A DNA stretch of 64,000 bases from Tenrec ecaudatus (GCF_050624435.1 NC_134534.1:69587501-69651500); one strand, 5' to 3'. Shown: positions 10,346 through 21,289, counted from the stretch's first letter. A program made the numbers and translations. The notes: generated by a model from the letters alone, not told the origin.

Positions 10346-10750
10346 AAATGGGTTAAACATTTTGGGGGAAATGTGCCATTACAATGATTAAGTTACATAT
10401 GGTTTATACCAATGTGTAAAACACTATACTTCTTTTTGCCCAAAGTAGTTTCATGATAAACAATTGCCCTATAATATGGCAGTTGTGATACATGGAAGGA
10501 CAATTATTCTTGAGGTATTCAAATAAAGGATGTGCAGAAGATCTTAAGATGTCACCATATACTGTGGCCAACAACTATTGGTTACAAGGTGTGTGTGTGA
10601 TACATGCTTTATGATTTAATAGTCAAAAGAACCAACATGTTTATAATATAATTTTACCTTATATTTTAAATTAGAATACATCATCGGTTGTCTGTATCAT
10701 CACATCAAAGGATAACGGAAGAAAAATATGCGATCATAGGAAAATTCTAT
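10346..10750. other. Unassigned AT-rich sequence
   Basis: No gene or repeat recognised. Confidence 0.45.
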
Positions 10751-11428
10751 TATTCCAGTTGCTTAAGCTAAAAAATCTTGGTGTGATCCTTAGCATGTCT
10801 CTTTCACCCATACTCCACACCCAACTCTTTAGAATATCCTTTCTATCCCCAATCGACCTATAACTCACCACCCCTCCTTCCTTGAATTAAGCCATCATCA
10901 TCTTTCTCAGGACTACTGCCCTGGCCTCCAAAGTGGCCTTTTAAACTCTGCTTGCCACATACACAGCAGCCAGGGTGAACAGATCACAACACTGAAGGCT
11001 GTCACTTCTCCAAGGGCTGGATAAATGAAACGAAATCTCAAAACCCTTCCTCCCATGATCCTCGAGGTACCCTGACTCCCCACTGTTGCTCAAATACTTG
11101 GAGCGTGCTCCTGCACCAGGTGGGCCTTTGCTCTTGCTCCCTTTGAGGAACTTTCCTACAGGTAACCAACTGCATCTTCGTTTTGTTCAGGTCTCTTCTC
11201 AAATGTCAAGCCATCGGTGTGATGACCATGGTGAACCCATGTCAGAGTGTGTGCTGCCTCCCGTACCCTCCTCCCAAAGTTCTTTAACCTCTCGCCCTGG
11301 TTATTCTCAAAACATCTGCCTCTTCGGAGGTGGTGCAAGTGTTTAGACTGATTACACATCTCTTGTTCTGAGAGTAGTGGCTCTAGATCCTACAGCAGGG
11401 CCTGACACCGAGTAGGTTGGGCCGGCGA
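10751..11428 (+). mobile_element. L2-like ancient LINE 3' region
   Basis: Ordered matches to a widespread mammalian element: ACTCCACACCCAACTCTTTA, GCCATCATCATCTTTCTCAG, CACAGCAGCCAGGGTGAAC, GTGGGCCTTTGCTCTTGCTC, TCAGGTCTCTTCTCAAATGT and finally CAGCAGGGCCTGACACCGAG, the equivalent of the L2 ending CAGTGCCTGGCACATAGTAG. No frame is preserved. Placement in L2 is from memory of the consensus; another old LINE is possible. Confidence 0.65.
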
Positions 11429-12099
11429 AGTGAGTATAGTGTAGGCGTGTCTTCTTGAGTCAGAGTGTCCCTACTGTGTGTATATGCTACCGTACTCGTA
11501 CTGTAAGGCAGGATGAGGCATTCGCTTTATTTCTTTCTTTCACAAGGACAACTTACCAGGTGGACTTATTTGCTCCGCAGAGAGCTAGTTGTCTTGCCCT
11601 CCCTGCCACTCCCACCGAATACTTTTGGATGCATAAAAATGGATGCCAGGATCCAAGAACAATGGAAATTTGAAATATGAAATAATGGCTTGCCAGACAC
11701 CGGGAAACCTTTCAGCCACCACAGCATGGATGAACTGGGTGGGCAACCCTTAGTGCCTGACACACACTTTGAAATTGCTCAAACAGAACAGGAGGCTCAG
11801 AAGGCCGGGTTAGGGCACAAGGGACTCAGCTTGGAAGCTGAGCGTCGAGGTGAACTTTTGGTGATGAAATAAATGTGAGATGTAAAAATGCCAAACTTAA
11901 AAAATGAAGATCATTTTATTGTAACATGGCTTAGATTCATTGATTCTAGCATATTCTTTCATGTAATATTGACACAGATATAAGATGCATTTATGTATGT
12001 AAAATGTATCGTATAGGTTGCTGGTAATATTGTTTGTAGATCATGCATTATTGACTTGTATGTATTGTAGCTATCTTCTGGTTTACACATTTTAATCAA
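11429..12099. other. Unassigned sequence
   Basis: No repeat recognised. The frames at 11455-11673 and 11690-11872 lack recognisable motifs. Confidence 0.45.
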
Positions 12100-12432
12100 G
12101 AATGTTTGGTATTTTTGCAGAAACCACATGGCATTGCTAAGAAAGATGAGAAGAGGTTTCCAACCATGACACATCTGTAGCCGGATTCAGATGTGAGGCC
12201 AAGCAAGGAAGCCCCCATGGACTACATGGCCAATACTTTCTGTGGGTGAGCACATCTGTTTCCAAATGAATAAAAGAACACCTGCCTGCTGGTGCCTTGA
12301 TTTTAGCTCAGTAGAACCCATGTTGGATTCATCATGCCTAAATGGTGAATTAATAAATGTGTACTTCTTCAGACTCCCAGGTTTGTGATAACTCATTGCT
12401 GCGGCAATAGGAAGCCAGTACAATCTAGTATA
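12100..12432 (+). mobile_element. MaLR/MLT1-like LTR 3' portion
   Basis: CTGGTGCCTTGATTTTAGCT, AATAAATGTGTACTTCTTC, GTTTGTGATAACTCATTGCT and GCGGCAATAGGAAGCCAGTA match the end of MLT1-type LTRs (CACCTTGATCTTGGACTT, AATAAATTTCTGTTG, GTGGTATTTTGTTATAGCAG). AATAAA is the expected LTR polyadenylation signal. No viral coding region is attached. Confidence 0.6.
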
Positions 12433-13550
12433 AGACATTAGAAGATGCTCATTGTTATTCAGAAACCTTCCCAAATTGAATGCTTAGCTTTGTACTCAGT
12501 GAACTGCCTTTTAATTTCATAGGCATTCCTTAGATGCACAATCAGTTTCTTAACCCTATGCTCACTCCCTGGGCAAAAACATGCTCTCACGTGATTGAAT
12601 ACGTCTTCCTTTTCTACCCACTCTGAGAAAATGTGCAAGTGTGAGTCTTCAATTGGGGCTGTTATCTATGGGTTCAGTTTTCACCTGGAGTCCCGGGAAA
12701 ATTGAGAAGTTACTTCCTGAGGGCTTGAATTGCCAACATAAACATGATTGCTTTAATTCTTTATCTTCCTGTGTACCTGGTCTCTTGCAGGACAGAAGAA
12801 AATGAAGGGAGCAGATGTTATGCAAATAGTTTCCAGAAAGTATATTCTATGCATATAATTTCAGGAGCAAGTAGGCAAACTGGGAATCCCTTCTCCAAAG
12901 GACCACACCTGACCCGTGGAGCAGATGTAAGTCCGTATTTGTGGAGCTCCAGAAAGAGGCTACCTACCTCTTCTTGGACATTAAGAAAATTCTGTCATGT
13001 TGTGTCTCTCTTGCTCCCAATTATGTAATAAATATAATTCAAATGGATTCCAGGTACCTTCACTTGCACCCTAGGGGGCTTCTCTCTCTCAAAAGGTCAT
13101 TCTTAATTTGAATAGCACAGGCATGCTAATGAATTATGGTCTTTTGGAATAAAAGAAAAACAGCATAGCTTACTTGCAATTTTATCACAAACAAGAGAAA
13201 TGTCACCTACATAATCGTGCACTGTGCCTCCGTTTGAAACCACAGATTGCACCCGATCCATAGTCTCAGTCTCTTCTCTTTCCTCCTGAGACACCTGGGT
13301 CTACTGACCGCCACTCCTCTCAGACTCTGAGAGAGTTCCGGTTTCTTCCCGGCTAAGCTCAGAATCCAACACTGTCCACTTTCCCCCCATAGCAGTTCAT
13401 ATCTAGGCAGGAAGTAGGGCAGATATTCTAAGGAAATAGTCCCAACCCATGACCACTACGGCCCTTGCCTCCTGTACTCAAGTATCCCGAAACGTCCAGG
13501 TCCTAATTTGTACCATATGACCCAGTGGCTAGTCCCTATTTCCTGACTGC
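12433..13550. other. Unassigned sequence containing an exon-like block
   Basis: No repeat recognised. It includes the candidate exon listed separately (12791-12926) and an AATAAA at about 13027. Confidence 0.45.
12791..12926 (+). other. Exon-like block bounded by splice-site-like sequences (weak)
   Basis: A pyrimidine-rich stretch ending TGGTCTCTTGCAG (AG at 12789-12790) precedes the block, and GAT|GTAAGT follows it (GT at 12927-12928), giving 136 bp between consensus-like acceptor and donor. The frame 12744-13028 stays open across it but shows no domain. Such pairs arise by chance in DNA of this length, so this is only a candidate non-coding or unknown exon. Confidence 0.2.
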
Positions 13551-13564
13551 TATAGATAACATGG

Positions 13565-13740
13565 AGTCCCTGAGTGGTGCAAATGGTTAATGTGCTGGAC
13601 TGATCACCCAAAGGGTAGAAGTTCAAGCCCACCCAGAGATGTCTCAGTAGAAAACCCTGGTGATCTACTTCTAAAGAAATCAGCCACTGTATAATCTATT
13701 GAACACAGTTTGACTATGATACAAAGAGAGTGACAGGTTT
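13565..13740 (+). mobile_element. AfroSINE-type SINE with target-site duplication
   Basis: Starts AGTCCCTGAGTGGTGCAAAT and runs through GGTAGAAGTTCAAGCCCACC (B-box-like) and CTTCTAAAGAAATCAGCCAC. It is flanked by TATAGATAACATGG (13551-13564) and TATAGACAACATGG (13741-13754), a 14-bp duplication with one mismatch that sets both ends. Confidence 0.9.
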
Positions 13741-14390
13741 TATAGACAACATGGTATCTTGCCTTTACCTCCTGTTTAACTAAATTTGCCCAAGTTTCCC
13801 ACTGCCTTGATGATACCTATCTAGTGCTTATGCTATTGATTCTTAACTTGATCTGAGTCTAGAAGTCACCCTTGTTCTGAAATGACAATACCACATTAAA
13901 AAAATAATGCTATAGTACAGGCTATTCTATATCTTTTCTACCTTATAAATATTATTATCAAAACAAACTTATCAACTTGTGGAGGCTTTTTTTATTGCTG
14001 AGATGTAGGAAGCTAGGGCCGCTGTTACTTCAAATACCAGAAGGGTCATCCACAAAGGGTTCCCATTCTAAGACCTACTGGGAATGACCTGGCAGTCAGT
14101 AGAATCAAATTAGCTAGAGAAACCTTATGGATGACAATTGAACCTCGCCATTGTGCCAAAAGCAGAATCCCTCAGGTTGGAAGGTATTAAACATATGACT
14201 GCCTCTTTAAAGGCGAATCAACCCTAACGATGTGGATGGAGCACAGTTTTCGAAAACTCCATGTGTTGATGTGACACGATTCAAAGGTAAGAAGAAGCAA
14301 CTGAAAATATCCATTAGTAATAGGAATGAAGAATGTACAAATGATGAATCAAGAATAACTTCAAGTTGTCAAAACTGAAATGGAATGCAT

Positions 14391-14900
14391 TGTTGTTGGT
14401 ATGTGTCCTCCAGTCAGTCTCATGCACAGTAACCCATTTACAACAGAATGAAGTGCTGCCTGGTCTGCCCCATCCTCACAATCGTTTTCATGTTCAAGCC
14501 CATTGTTGCATCAGCTGTGTCAATCCATCCCGTCTAAGGTCTTTCTTGTTTTTGCTACCCTCTACTTTACCAAACATGTCTATCCTGAAAACATGTCCAA
14601 AGTACATGAGACAAAGTCTTGCCATCTTTGCTTCCAAGGAGCATTCTGGCTGTACTTCTTCCAAGACAGATTTATTTGTAAGTTTGGCAGTCCATGGCAC
14701 ATTCAGTTTTTTTTTTTTGCCAACACCATAATTCAAATGCATCCACTATTATTTGGTCTTCCTTCTTCAATGCCCATCTTTCACAGTCACATGAGAGATT
14801 GAAGATACCATTACTTGGGTCAGGTGCATCCTAGTCCTCAAAGTAACCTCTTTGATTCTCTATATTTCAAAGAGGCTTGTGCAGCAAATTTACCCAGCGC
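14391..14900 (-). mobile_element. Antisense RTE 3' end nested in the sense RTE
   Basis: Begins TGTTGTTGGTATGTGTCC, the antisense (AAC)n tail, directly against the sense RTE sequence GAAATGGAATGCAT. On its own strand the frame 14494-14742 reads SVLEEVQPECSLEAKMARLC and MYFGHVFRIDMFGKVEG, the RTE C-terminus. It ends near CAGCAAATTTACCCAGCGC at 14899. The 14900-15047 interval is unassigned. Confidence 0.85.
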
Positions 14901-15304
14901 CAGAAGAGACTCTGTAACTTTATCTTGAACATGGTGTAGCTAAAGCCAATGGTGGTGGTGGGTGGGTGGAGGGGAGGGATGGAGTAATAAGAGTTGAACA
15001 GAACACAGAGCAACTCTATAGGGCAAATTAATGTATAAATATGAATTGTGCCAAGACGTGCAAGTAGAAAACCAAAAGGGAGGACTGTATTTCGCATGTC
15101 TCAAGCTGAAAAAATATTAAAGTGGAAAAATGCAAGCCTTGAGATGCAATAGCCTTCGAGCAAAGAAGAGAATGGCGCAGGAAGCAGCAAAGGAAGATGG
15201 AAGGAATACCCAGAACCACGATTCCAAAAGCATCGCCAATGTTCATTTCAAAAAGTCGCACATATACACGAATAAAGAAAGAAGGGAGAAGAGAAAATGT
15301 AAAC

Positions 15305-15420
15305 ATCTGTTGTCATTGTTGTTGTTTCACGCTGTCGAATGGACTCTGATTCAGTAAAACCCTATACAAGTCTTTTAAGACAGGGTGTTCTCTCATCGCA
15401 ACACTCTCGACAGGTGTCTA
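15305..15420 (-). mobile_element. AfroSINE/RTE tail fragment, antisense
   Basis: TTGTTGTTTCACGCTGTCGA and ATGGACTCTGATTCAGTAAA are the antisense of the tail (...TGAGTCGGAATCGACTCGACGG type). Strongly diverged. Confidence 0.5.
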
Positions 15421-15670
15421 TACGCTTCTGTTGTTCTGTCAAGCCATACTTTATTTTATCATATATTTCAGAACATAGTGTGCAAGTATCTTCTGAGACC
15501 TTGAAATTGTTTTCGTTTGTTTTTTAATGCTAAAATTTTATCTGTAATATCCAAATAGGATTTGACTACATAATTATTGCACGGTGCTTTCTTTCTTTTT
15601 CTTTTTTTATCTTTGGAGCGTTAATGATTTACTCCCTTCACATGTATGTCCTCCGTAGAAGTTCTGAGTA

Positions 15671-16098
15671 CCGTATATACTTGAATATAAGCTGACCCAA
15701 GTATAAGCCGAGGTACCGAATTATTACCCGGGAAACCAGAAAAACTGATTGACTTGAATATAAGCCTAGGGTGGGAAATGCAGGATGTGAATTAACACAG
15801 AGACCAGAGGGGAGAGACGGAGCGCAAACACAGATACATCCTTACCAGTTCAGCTGCTGGCATAAGTGAATCACTATGAGTGCTTCAGTGAATTGGAGCC
15901 GTCCGTGTCATAGGATGGCTCTGATTGGTTAGAAGTGAGTAAACAAATATTCAAAGCCCTGCAGTGTCAGTGGACCGGCAATCACCCACGAGATGTTACA
16001 TCTCGCTGGGGTACTACTGACCTGTGTATAAGCTGAACCCCAGGTTTTCAGCACATTTCTTGTGCTGAAAAACTCGGCTTATACATGAGTATATACGG
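15671..16098. mobile_element. TA-flanked inverted-repeat DNA transposon (Tc1/mariner-superfamily, Tc2-like), non-autonomous
   Basis: The left end is CCGTATATACTTGAATATAA and the right end, read on the other strand, is CCGTATATACTCATGTATAA. The following bases continue the match (GCTGACCC against GCCGAGTT). Both ends abut TA (15669-15670 and 16099-16100), the Tc1/mariner target. Internal sub-repeats of the terminal motif occur (ACTTGAATATAAGCCTAGG, GTGTATAAGCTGAACCCC). 428 bp with no coding frame. It interrupts the sense RTE. The Tc2-like label is from similarity of the ends and is uncertain. Confidence 0.75.
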
Positions 16099-17447
16099 TA
16101 ACTTACTAGTTGCTATCATCTTTATAAGAAAGTAACAGAGAAAAAGAAAATATACATTCTTTTTTCAAAAAGGTAGTATATGATCAAAAGCCACTGATAT
16201 TGAGGGCAGGAACCCAAGCTGCCCTGAGGGATTGACTATAAACAAGGGTTTGGGAATTGACAGAATATCAATTGAAATGTTTCAACAAGCACGTACTACG
16301 CGGAAAGCACTCATTTAAGTATGCCAAGAATTTTGAAAGACCGTCACCTCATCAATTTATTGTTAGAAGGGATTAATATTCATAAGTATAAAGGTAATCC
16401 AACAGAAATTATCAAAGAATATTATGAATATCACATAAAAGTAAATTTTTGCTGAAAATAATTCAAAAGTGATTCCAGCAGTACACAGAGAATGGCAGAA
16501 ACTTAAGATAGATTCAGATGACTTAGACTGAAGGATCTCATTGCTAGTGTCAGGTGGAGCTTGACTGAAAATGGAGAGTCTTAGAAAGATGTTTACCTGT
16601 AGTTTTTGGCTACAGAAATGCAGAAAGTTATTTTACTGTGCAGATAACAGCAAATTATGGATAGCATTGAGAAGAATGAGAGCTCCAGAACATGTAACTG
16701 TGCATAGATTAAGGGACAATTGTTGAGCCAGAACAAGAGGATAGTGCATATTTAAAATAACTAATGGCATATGTATGGGATCTGCGCTTTCATCATACTT
16801 ATTTAATCTGTGTGCTGAGCAAGTAAGCGGGGAAATTGGACTACAGGAAGAGAAATATGACACCAGGATTGGAGAATGTCGTCTGCAGATGACAGCACCT
16901 TGCTTACTTGAAGTACAGAAGATTTGAAGGACATTGATAAATGTCCAAGACTAAAGCCTTCACACCATAAAGTAAAGAAAACCCTAAGTCCTCACAGATG
17001 GACCAACAGATAGCATAATAATAAATGGAAAAAAGATTAAGGTAGCAAGGAATTTCATTTTACTTGGATAAATAATCAACTCCCATGGGAGCAGCCCTCA
17101 ATAAATGAAATCTTATTACAAATTGGCTGCAAATGATTTCTTTAAAATGTTAAAAAAAGCAACTGTGTCACTTTGAAGACTAACCTACACCAGAGTATTT
17201 TCAATTGCTTAAAAGGCATGAAAAAAAACCCCCGGATAATTCATAGGGATAGTTGAAAAAGTGATGCAATTGCTGATGATTATTGGATGGACTTTTGGAA
17301 AAAATGATAAAATCTGTCTTGGAAGAAGAAGAATCAGAATGCTTCTTAGAAGTAGGATGGTGAGATTTGATCTCAAATACTTTGGACACATTTTTAGGTC
17401 AGACCAATATCTGGAGATGAATAGTGCTTGGTACACTGGAAGGTCAG

Positions 17448-17992
17448 TGTGTTGGTCCAGAAGTCTAGAGACACAAATCCATCGAAACTCATGTGTATAA
17501 GAGTGTTTTATATAAAAGGTAATTGTACATTGAGAAAACATCCCAACCCAGTCCAGATCCTGTCCATAAATCCGATATTAGCCCATATGTCTGATACCAT
17601 CTATAAAGTCCTCTTCAAATTTACAAAACACATTCAATGATGCCAAATGCAGGAAGATCACAGGGCAGTGGGTGCAAAGTCTTTTGGATCCAGTGGTGGT
17701 AGAAGCATCTCAGTGCTGGCAGGTGTCATCCCTTGGCTCCTCTAGTTCCCAGGGCATGGGGTCTATCAGCGTCGTGCCATGTGTCTTTTCAGTAGAGCAT
17801 CTCCAAGGGAGTGAGCCGAGAGAGAACTGTGTCTCATGCCTCCAAGGAGGAAATCCCAGAGTTCCCAGAATCCTTAGGAGAAGACCATGCCCACACAGAG
17901 GCCTTATTGGCTATGACCCGATTGACAGACTAGACTCCACCCTTTCACACATAATCCTCTCAAATTGACAGCAGATTATGTAACTACCACAG
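17448..17992 (-). mobile_element. Solo LTR-like element with 5-bp target duplication
   Basis: On the minus strand the element starts TGTGGTAGTTACATAATCTG and ends GGACCAACACA, so it has TG...CA termini. It is flanked by GTCAG (17443-17447) and GTTAG (17993-17997), a 5-bp duplication with one mismatch, and sits inside the RTE C-terminal region. At 545 bp its length suits an LTR of an endogenous retrovirus or MaLR-type element. A TATATAAA motif lies near its minus-strand 3' side. No gag, pol or env sequence is present. The family is not named. Confidence 0.68.
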
Positions 17993-18210
17993 TTAGTGAA
18001 GAAGAGCAAGATCCTTGATCAGCTGACTTGACAGAGACTGGCTGCAACAATGTACTCAAGCATAGTAACTGTGAGGACGGTGCAGGACTGAGGAGTGCTT
18101 CATTCTATGGTTCCTAGTGCTGTTATGAGACCGAGTCAATACAAAAAGAAACTGCAAATCAACTAGTATTTCAGTCTCCAATACATACGATTTTCAACAA
18201 CTTGGATTTA

Positions 18211-19985
18211 TTTTCTTTTTTTACAAATCATTTTATTGGGGCTCATACAACTCTTATCACAATCCACACATATATCAATTGTGTAAAGCACACTTATACA
18301 TTCATTGCCCTCATCATTCTCAAAACTCACTTTCTGCTTGGGTTCCTGGAATCAACTCCTCATTTTCCTTTTTCTCCTCCCCCTTCCTTCCTTCCCCTCC
18401 CTCATGAACCCTTGATAATTTATGAATTATTATTTTATCTTATCTTACACTGCCCAGCGTCTCCCTTCACCCACTCTTCTGTTGCTCACTCCCCAGGGAG
18501 GAGATTATTTGTAGATCCTTGTGATCGGTTCCCATTTTCTGTCCCCCCTTCCCTCCCAGTGTCGCCACTCTCATTGCTGGTCCTGAGGGGATCATCTGTC
18601 CTGGATTCCCTGTGTTTCCAGTTCCCATCTGTACCGCTATGCATCCTCTGGTTTCACCAGGTTGGCAAGGTAGAATTGGGATCATGATATTTGGGGGGAG
18701 GAAGTATTTAAGAACTAGAGGACAGTTGTGAGTTTCCTTATTGCTACACTGAACCTTGAATGACTCATCTCCTCCCCACTACCCCTCTGCAAGGGATGTC
18801 CAGTTGTCTACAGTTGGGCATTGGGTCCCCATCACGAGCTCCCCTCATTCATGATGATATGATCCCCCCTGCCCGCCCCCGCCTTTGGTGCTTGAGACCT
18901 GGTCAGCTCTGCCCTTCATGATCACACTTGTGGGTGTGCTGCTTCCATGTGGGCTTTGTTGTTTCTGGGCTAGATGGCCACTTGTTTACTTTCAAGCCTT
19001 TAAGACCCCAGACACTATATCTCTCGATAGCCAGGCACCATCAGTCTTCTTCACCACACTTACTTTTGCACACATTTGTTTTCAGCGTTTATGTGGGGAA
19101 GGTGATCACACAATGATGATTTTGTTCTTTGCTCTCTGCTACACGATCCTTTCAGTACCTCGTGATCACACAGGCTTGTGTGCTTCTTTTCTGTGGGCTT
19201 TGTTTCTTCCGAGCTTGATGGCCGCTTGTTTGCCTTTAAGCCTTTAAGACCCCAGACGCTATATATTTTGATAGCCGGGCACCATCAGCTTTCTTCACCA
19301 CGTTTGCTTATGCACCCATTTGTCTTCAGTGATCGTGTTGGGAAGGTGGGTATTATGAAATGACTGTTTAGCTGAGCAAGGTGCTCTTGTATTAAGGGAA
19401 TGCATGCAAGGAGGTCCAATGTCCACCTGCTACCCTACTATTGACCCTATAAATATATACATTGGGTCTATTTCTCCCATAATCATAAATATATTTACAT
19501 ATGTCTATGTATGTATTTAGGCCTCTATGTATGCCCTTTGCCTCCTACTCCTTTCCTCTATTTCCTTATGATTTCCTCCTGTCCCTCTACCATGTTCAGC
19601 CTTCATTCTGGTTTCAGTAATTCCTCTGTTACCTTGCCCTTGGTCACTCCCTACAAATGTTCCCCTCCCCTCCCTGTCACTGGTTTTGAACCACTCATTG
19701 TTCTCTTGACCCTGGGTTGGCCAACACCTCCTCCCTTCCCCTACCTCCCGCACTCTCATGTCCCACCGGACCATTGGTCCCGTTATTTTCTTCTCTCATT
19801 GTTTGTCCAGCCTACCTTATCTAAGTGGACCTGCAGAGATAATAATATGTGCATAAAATCATGGATGGCTTTGACAGCACCAAACAAAGTGGCACAAAGG
19901 AACATGGCAATGACGGCAGCGACACCGACAAGCTAACAAACAAAGAAGCCAATGACCTACAAAATTTAAAAGAAGAGAAAAATAA
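18211..19985 (-). mobile_element. A-tailed retrotransposon 3' region (probable L1 3' UTR), long copy
   Basis: Starts with a T-run and ACAAATCATTTTATTGGGGC (minus-strand AATAAA before the A tail), then CAATTGTGTAAAGCACACTT, CATGAACCCTTGATAATTTA, GGATTCCCTGTGTTTCCAGT and CCTGCAGAGATAATAATATG. About 1.77 kb, among the longest copies here. It contains two tandem copies of a roughly 240-bp module. Open frames of up to 161 codons on both strands recur in other copies and are not genes. L1 identity is inferred from the 3'-end structure; no ORF2 is included. Confidence 0.75.
18949..19350 (-). repeat. Tandem ~244-bp module inside the retrotransposon 3' region
   Basis: GTGGGCTTTGTTGTTTCTGG at 18949 and the matching GTGGGCTTTGTTTCTTCCGA at 19193 begin two copies. 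Each continues with GATGGCC, CTTTAAGACCCCAGACNCTA and GCACCATCAG. The copies differ at many positions, so the duplication predates this insertion or has diverged since. Confidence 0.8.
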
Positions 19986-20344
19986 AAGGATTTCTTATAA
20001 TCAATAGATTTTTCTTGGATTCTGACTTCTACTAGTAACAATTTGAAACCATCAAACCTAGTTATTTCCCCTCCCCCCCTATATGTAACATTAGTTGATA
20101 ATGAAGTTTCTTTTTTTATGTTACATTTACTGACTGGAAGTTCTTAGTTTTGGCCTTAATAATGACTGAAGTGATGTCTGGAAATGCCCAACAATACATG
20201 CCATCCTTCTTCAGTCTTCACCCGCTGGGCTGTTGTTGTCTGTGAGTCACGGTGTTCTGGATGATCCCTGACAAATAATTGGAGCTGACATTTTGGCTGA
20301 CTAGATAGTATTTGGACTCTATACAATAATAACTAATGAATTTC
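19986..20344. other. Unassigned sequence
   Basis: No gene or repeat recognised. Confidence 0.45.
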
Positions 20345-20560
20345 ATTTGTGTAATGTTTTATGGTTTAGAAAGTGCTTTCATATTTCAGTTACTTGAAAT
20401 CCACAAAAACTATGAAATAAGCAAAACAGTCATTATGATGTCTATTTTCCTGGTGGAAATAGAAACTCAATGATTTTTCCAGGTTAGTGTGATCCACTAT
20501 TGGGAATAGGAAACAGTATTTATAAACTCTGACTTCAGTGTTCTTTCCACGACACCACTG
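20345..20560 (+). mobile_element. MIR SINE remnant
   Basis: AAGTGCTTTCATATTTCAGT, TTTTCCTGGTGGAAATAGAA, ACTCAATGATTTTTCCAGGT and GTGTTCTTTCCACGACACC follow the MIR order (AGTGCTTTATATATATTA, GATGAGGAAACTGAG, CTCTTTCCACTACACCA). Confidence 0.65.
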
Positions 20561-20894
20561 TCCTTATAAATACACTTGCATAAATAAGCTCAGGGAGGGC
20601 ACTAAGGGGAGGTGGATGAGTGAATATACTGTCTGCTTGGAAGAAAGGAATACTTGTCCTCTAATAGCCCTTCCTGACCTTGACATGCGAAGTTGGGCCA
20701 GCTATCTGTATTGGCTTTGGTCTTTATATGGAATTTGATCAAACTGAAAGTACATTACGGCATACCCTTGTGCATTTGTCTCTTCTGTCTGAACTGTACA
20801 CAGCATGAGAGACATGTCCATATTTCCTTAGGACTTTGAACACAGTAGGTACTAAGATATTAATACTGGCAGTTGGTAATGTACATTAGAAGGA

Positions 20895-21173
20895 CAGCCA
20901 GGGGCAATTCAGGGTAGAGTTCTTGCCTGTCATGTGAGAGACCCATGCTTGATTCAGGGACAATGCACTCTGACCATAGTCACAACTCATCCCTCATGCC
21001 GGGCAGGTTTAAGTGGAGCTTCCAGACTAAGATACCTAGGAAGAAAGGCCGTCCAGTGTACTTCTTAAAACTTGCCAATGAAAACTTTGTGAAGCACCGG
21101 GAAGAGTATCTTTCCTTTGGGCACAGCACCACCACTCTTCAAGGGCCGACTCGCGGTAGCAAACAAGAGCAGC
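20895..21173 (+). mobile_element. AfroSINE with a tRNA-Gly-like head
   Basis: The head GGGGCAATTCAGGGTAGAGT and TCTTGCCTGTCATGTGAGAG, then CCCATGCTTGATTCAGGGAC, aligns with a glycine-type tRNA (A-box-like CAGGGTAGAGTTC, B-box-like GCTTGATTC, for GGTTCGATTC). The body GCTTCCAGACTAAGATACCT and AAGAAAGGCCGTCCAGTGTA is shared with the RTE 5' region. The tail is CGACTCGCGGTAGCAAACA. The 141-codon frame over it (20945-21370) comes from the SINE and is not a gene. Confidence 0.85.
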
Positions 21174-21289
21174 ATTCACGGAGGGCTTTAGATGTCTTTC
21201 ACACTCTTCTAAGTTCATTGAAATTATATGGAGCAGTGCTATCAATTCATTTAATCTACACAAATAGGATGGGTTACCTAAAAGAAACT

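Larger units (their letters stand above)
13966..18145 (+). mobile_element. RTE-clade LINE, fragmented by four later insertions
   Basis: Segments of one sense RTE occur in order. 13966-14390 is the 5' region (ACTTCAAATACCAGAAGGGT). 15048-15262 is the inter-domain part (GAAAACCAAAAGGGAGGACT, GAAGATGGAAGGAATACCCA). 16172-17442 is the reverse transcriptase to C-terminal part (GAATATCAATTGAAATGTTT, AATTTCATTTTACTTGGAT). 17998-18145 is the 3' end (GGCTGCAACAATGTACTCAA). The frame at 17261-17500 keeps RSRMVRFDLKYFGHIFRSD, the C-terminal RTE signature. The endonuclease part is missing between 14390 and 15048, and stops and frameshifts are many. Interrupters are an antisense RTE, an antisense SINE tail, a TA-flanked inverted-repeat element and an antisense LTR. 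Confidence 0.85.

Noticed and set aside
14391-15262. Twin-priming inversion as the cause of the inverted RTE pieces
   Set aside because: The antisense piece begins with the 3' tail next to the sense RTE, which twin priming would not give; a nested second insertion fits better.
18202-18687. 161-codon open frame on the plus strand
   Set aside because: It lies wholly in a retrotransposon 3' region, antisense to it. Similar frames recur in other copies and none has a known domain.
18949-19350. Regularly spaced repeats considered as a CRISPR-like or satellite array
   Set aside because: Only two ~240-bp units, inside a mammalian retrotransposon; unit size and count do not fit CRISPR.
20895-20970. 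Candidate tRNA-Gly gene
   Set aside because: A- and B-box-like parts are present, but stem pairing is broken and the sequence continues directly into an AfroSINE body.
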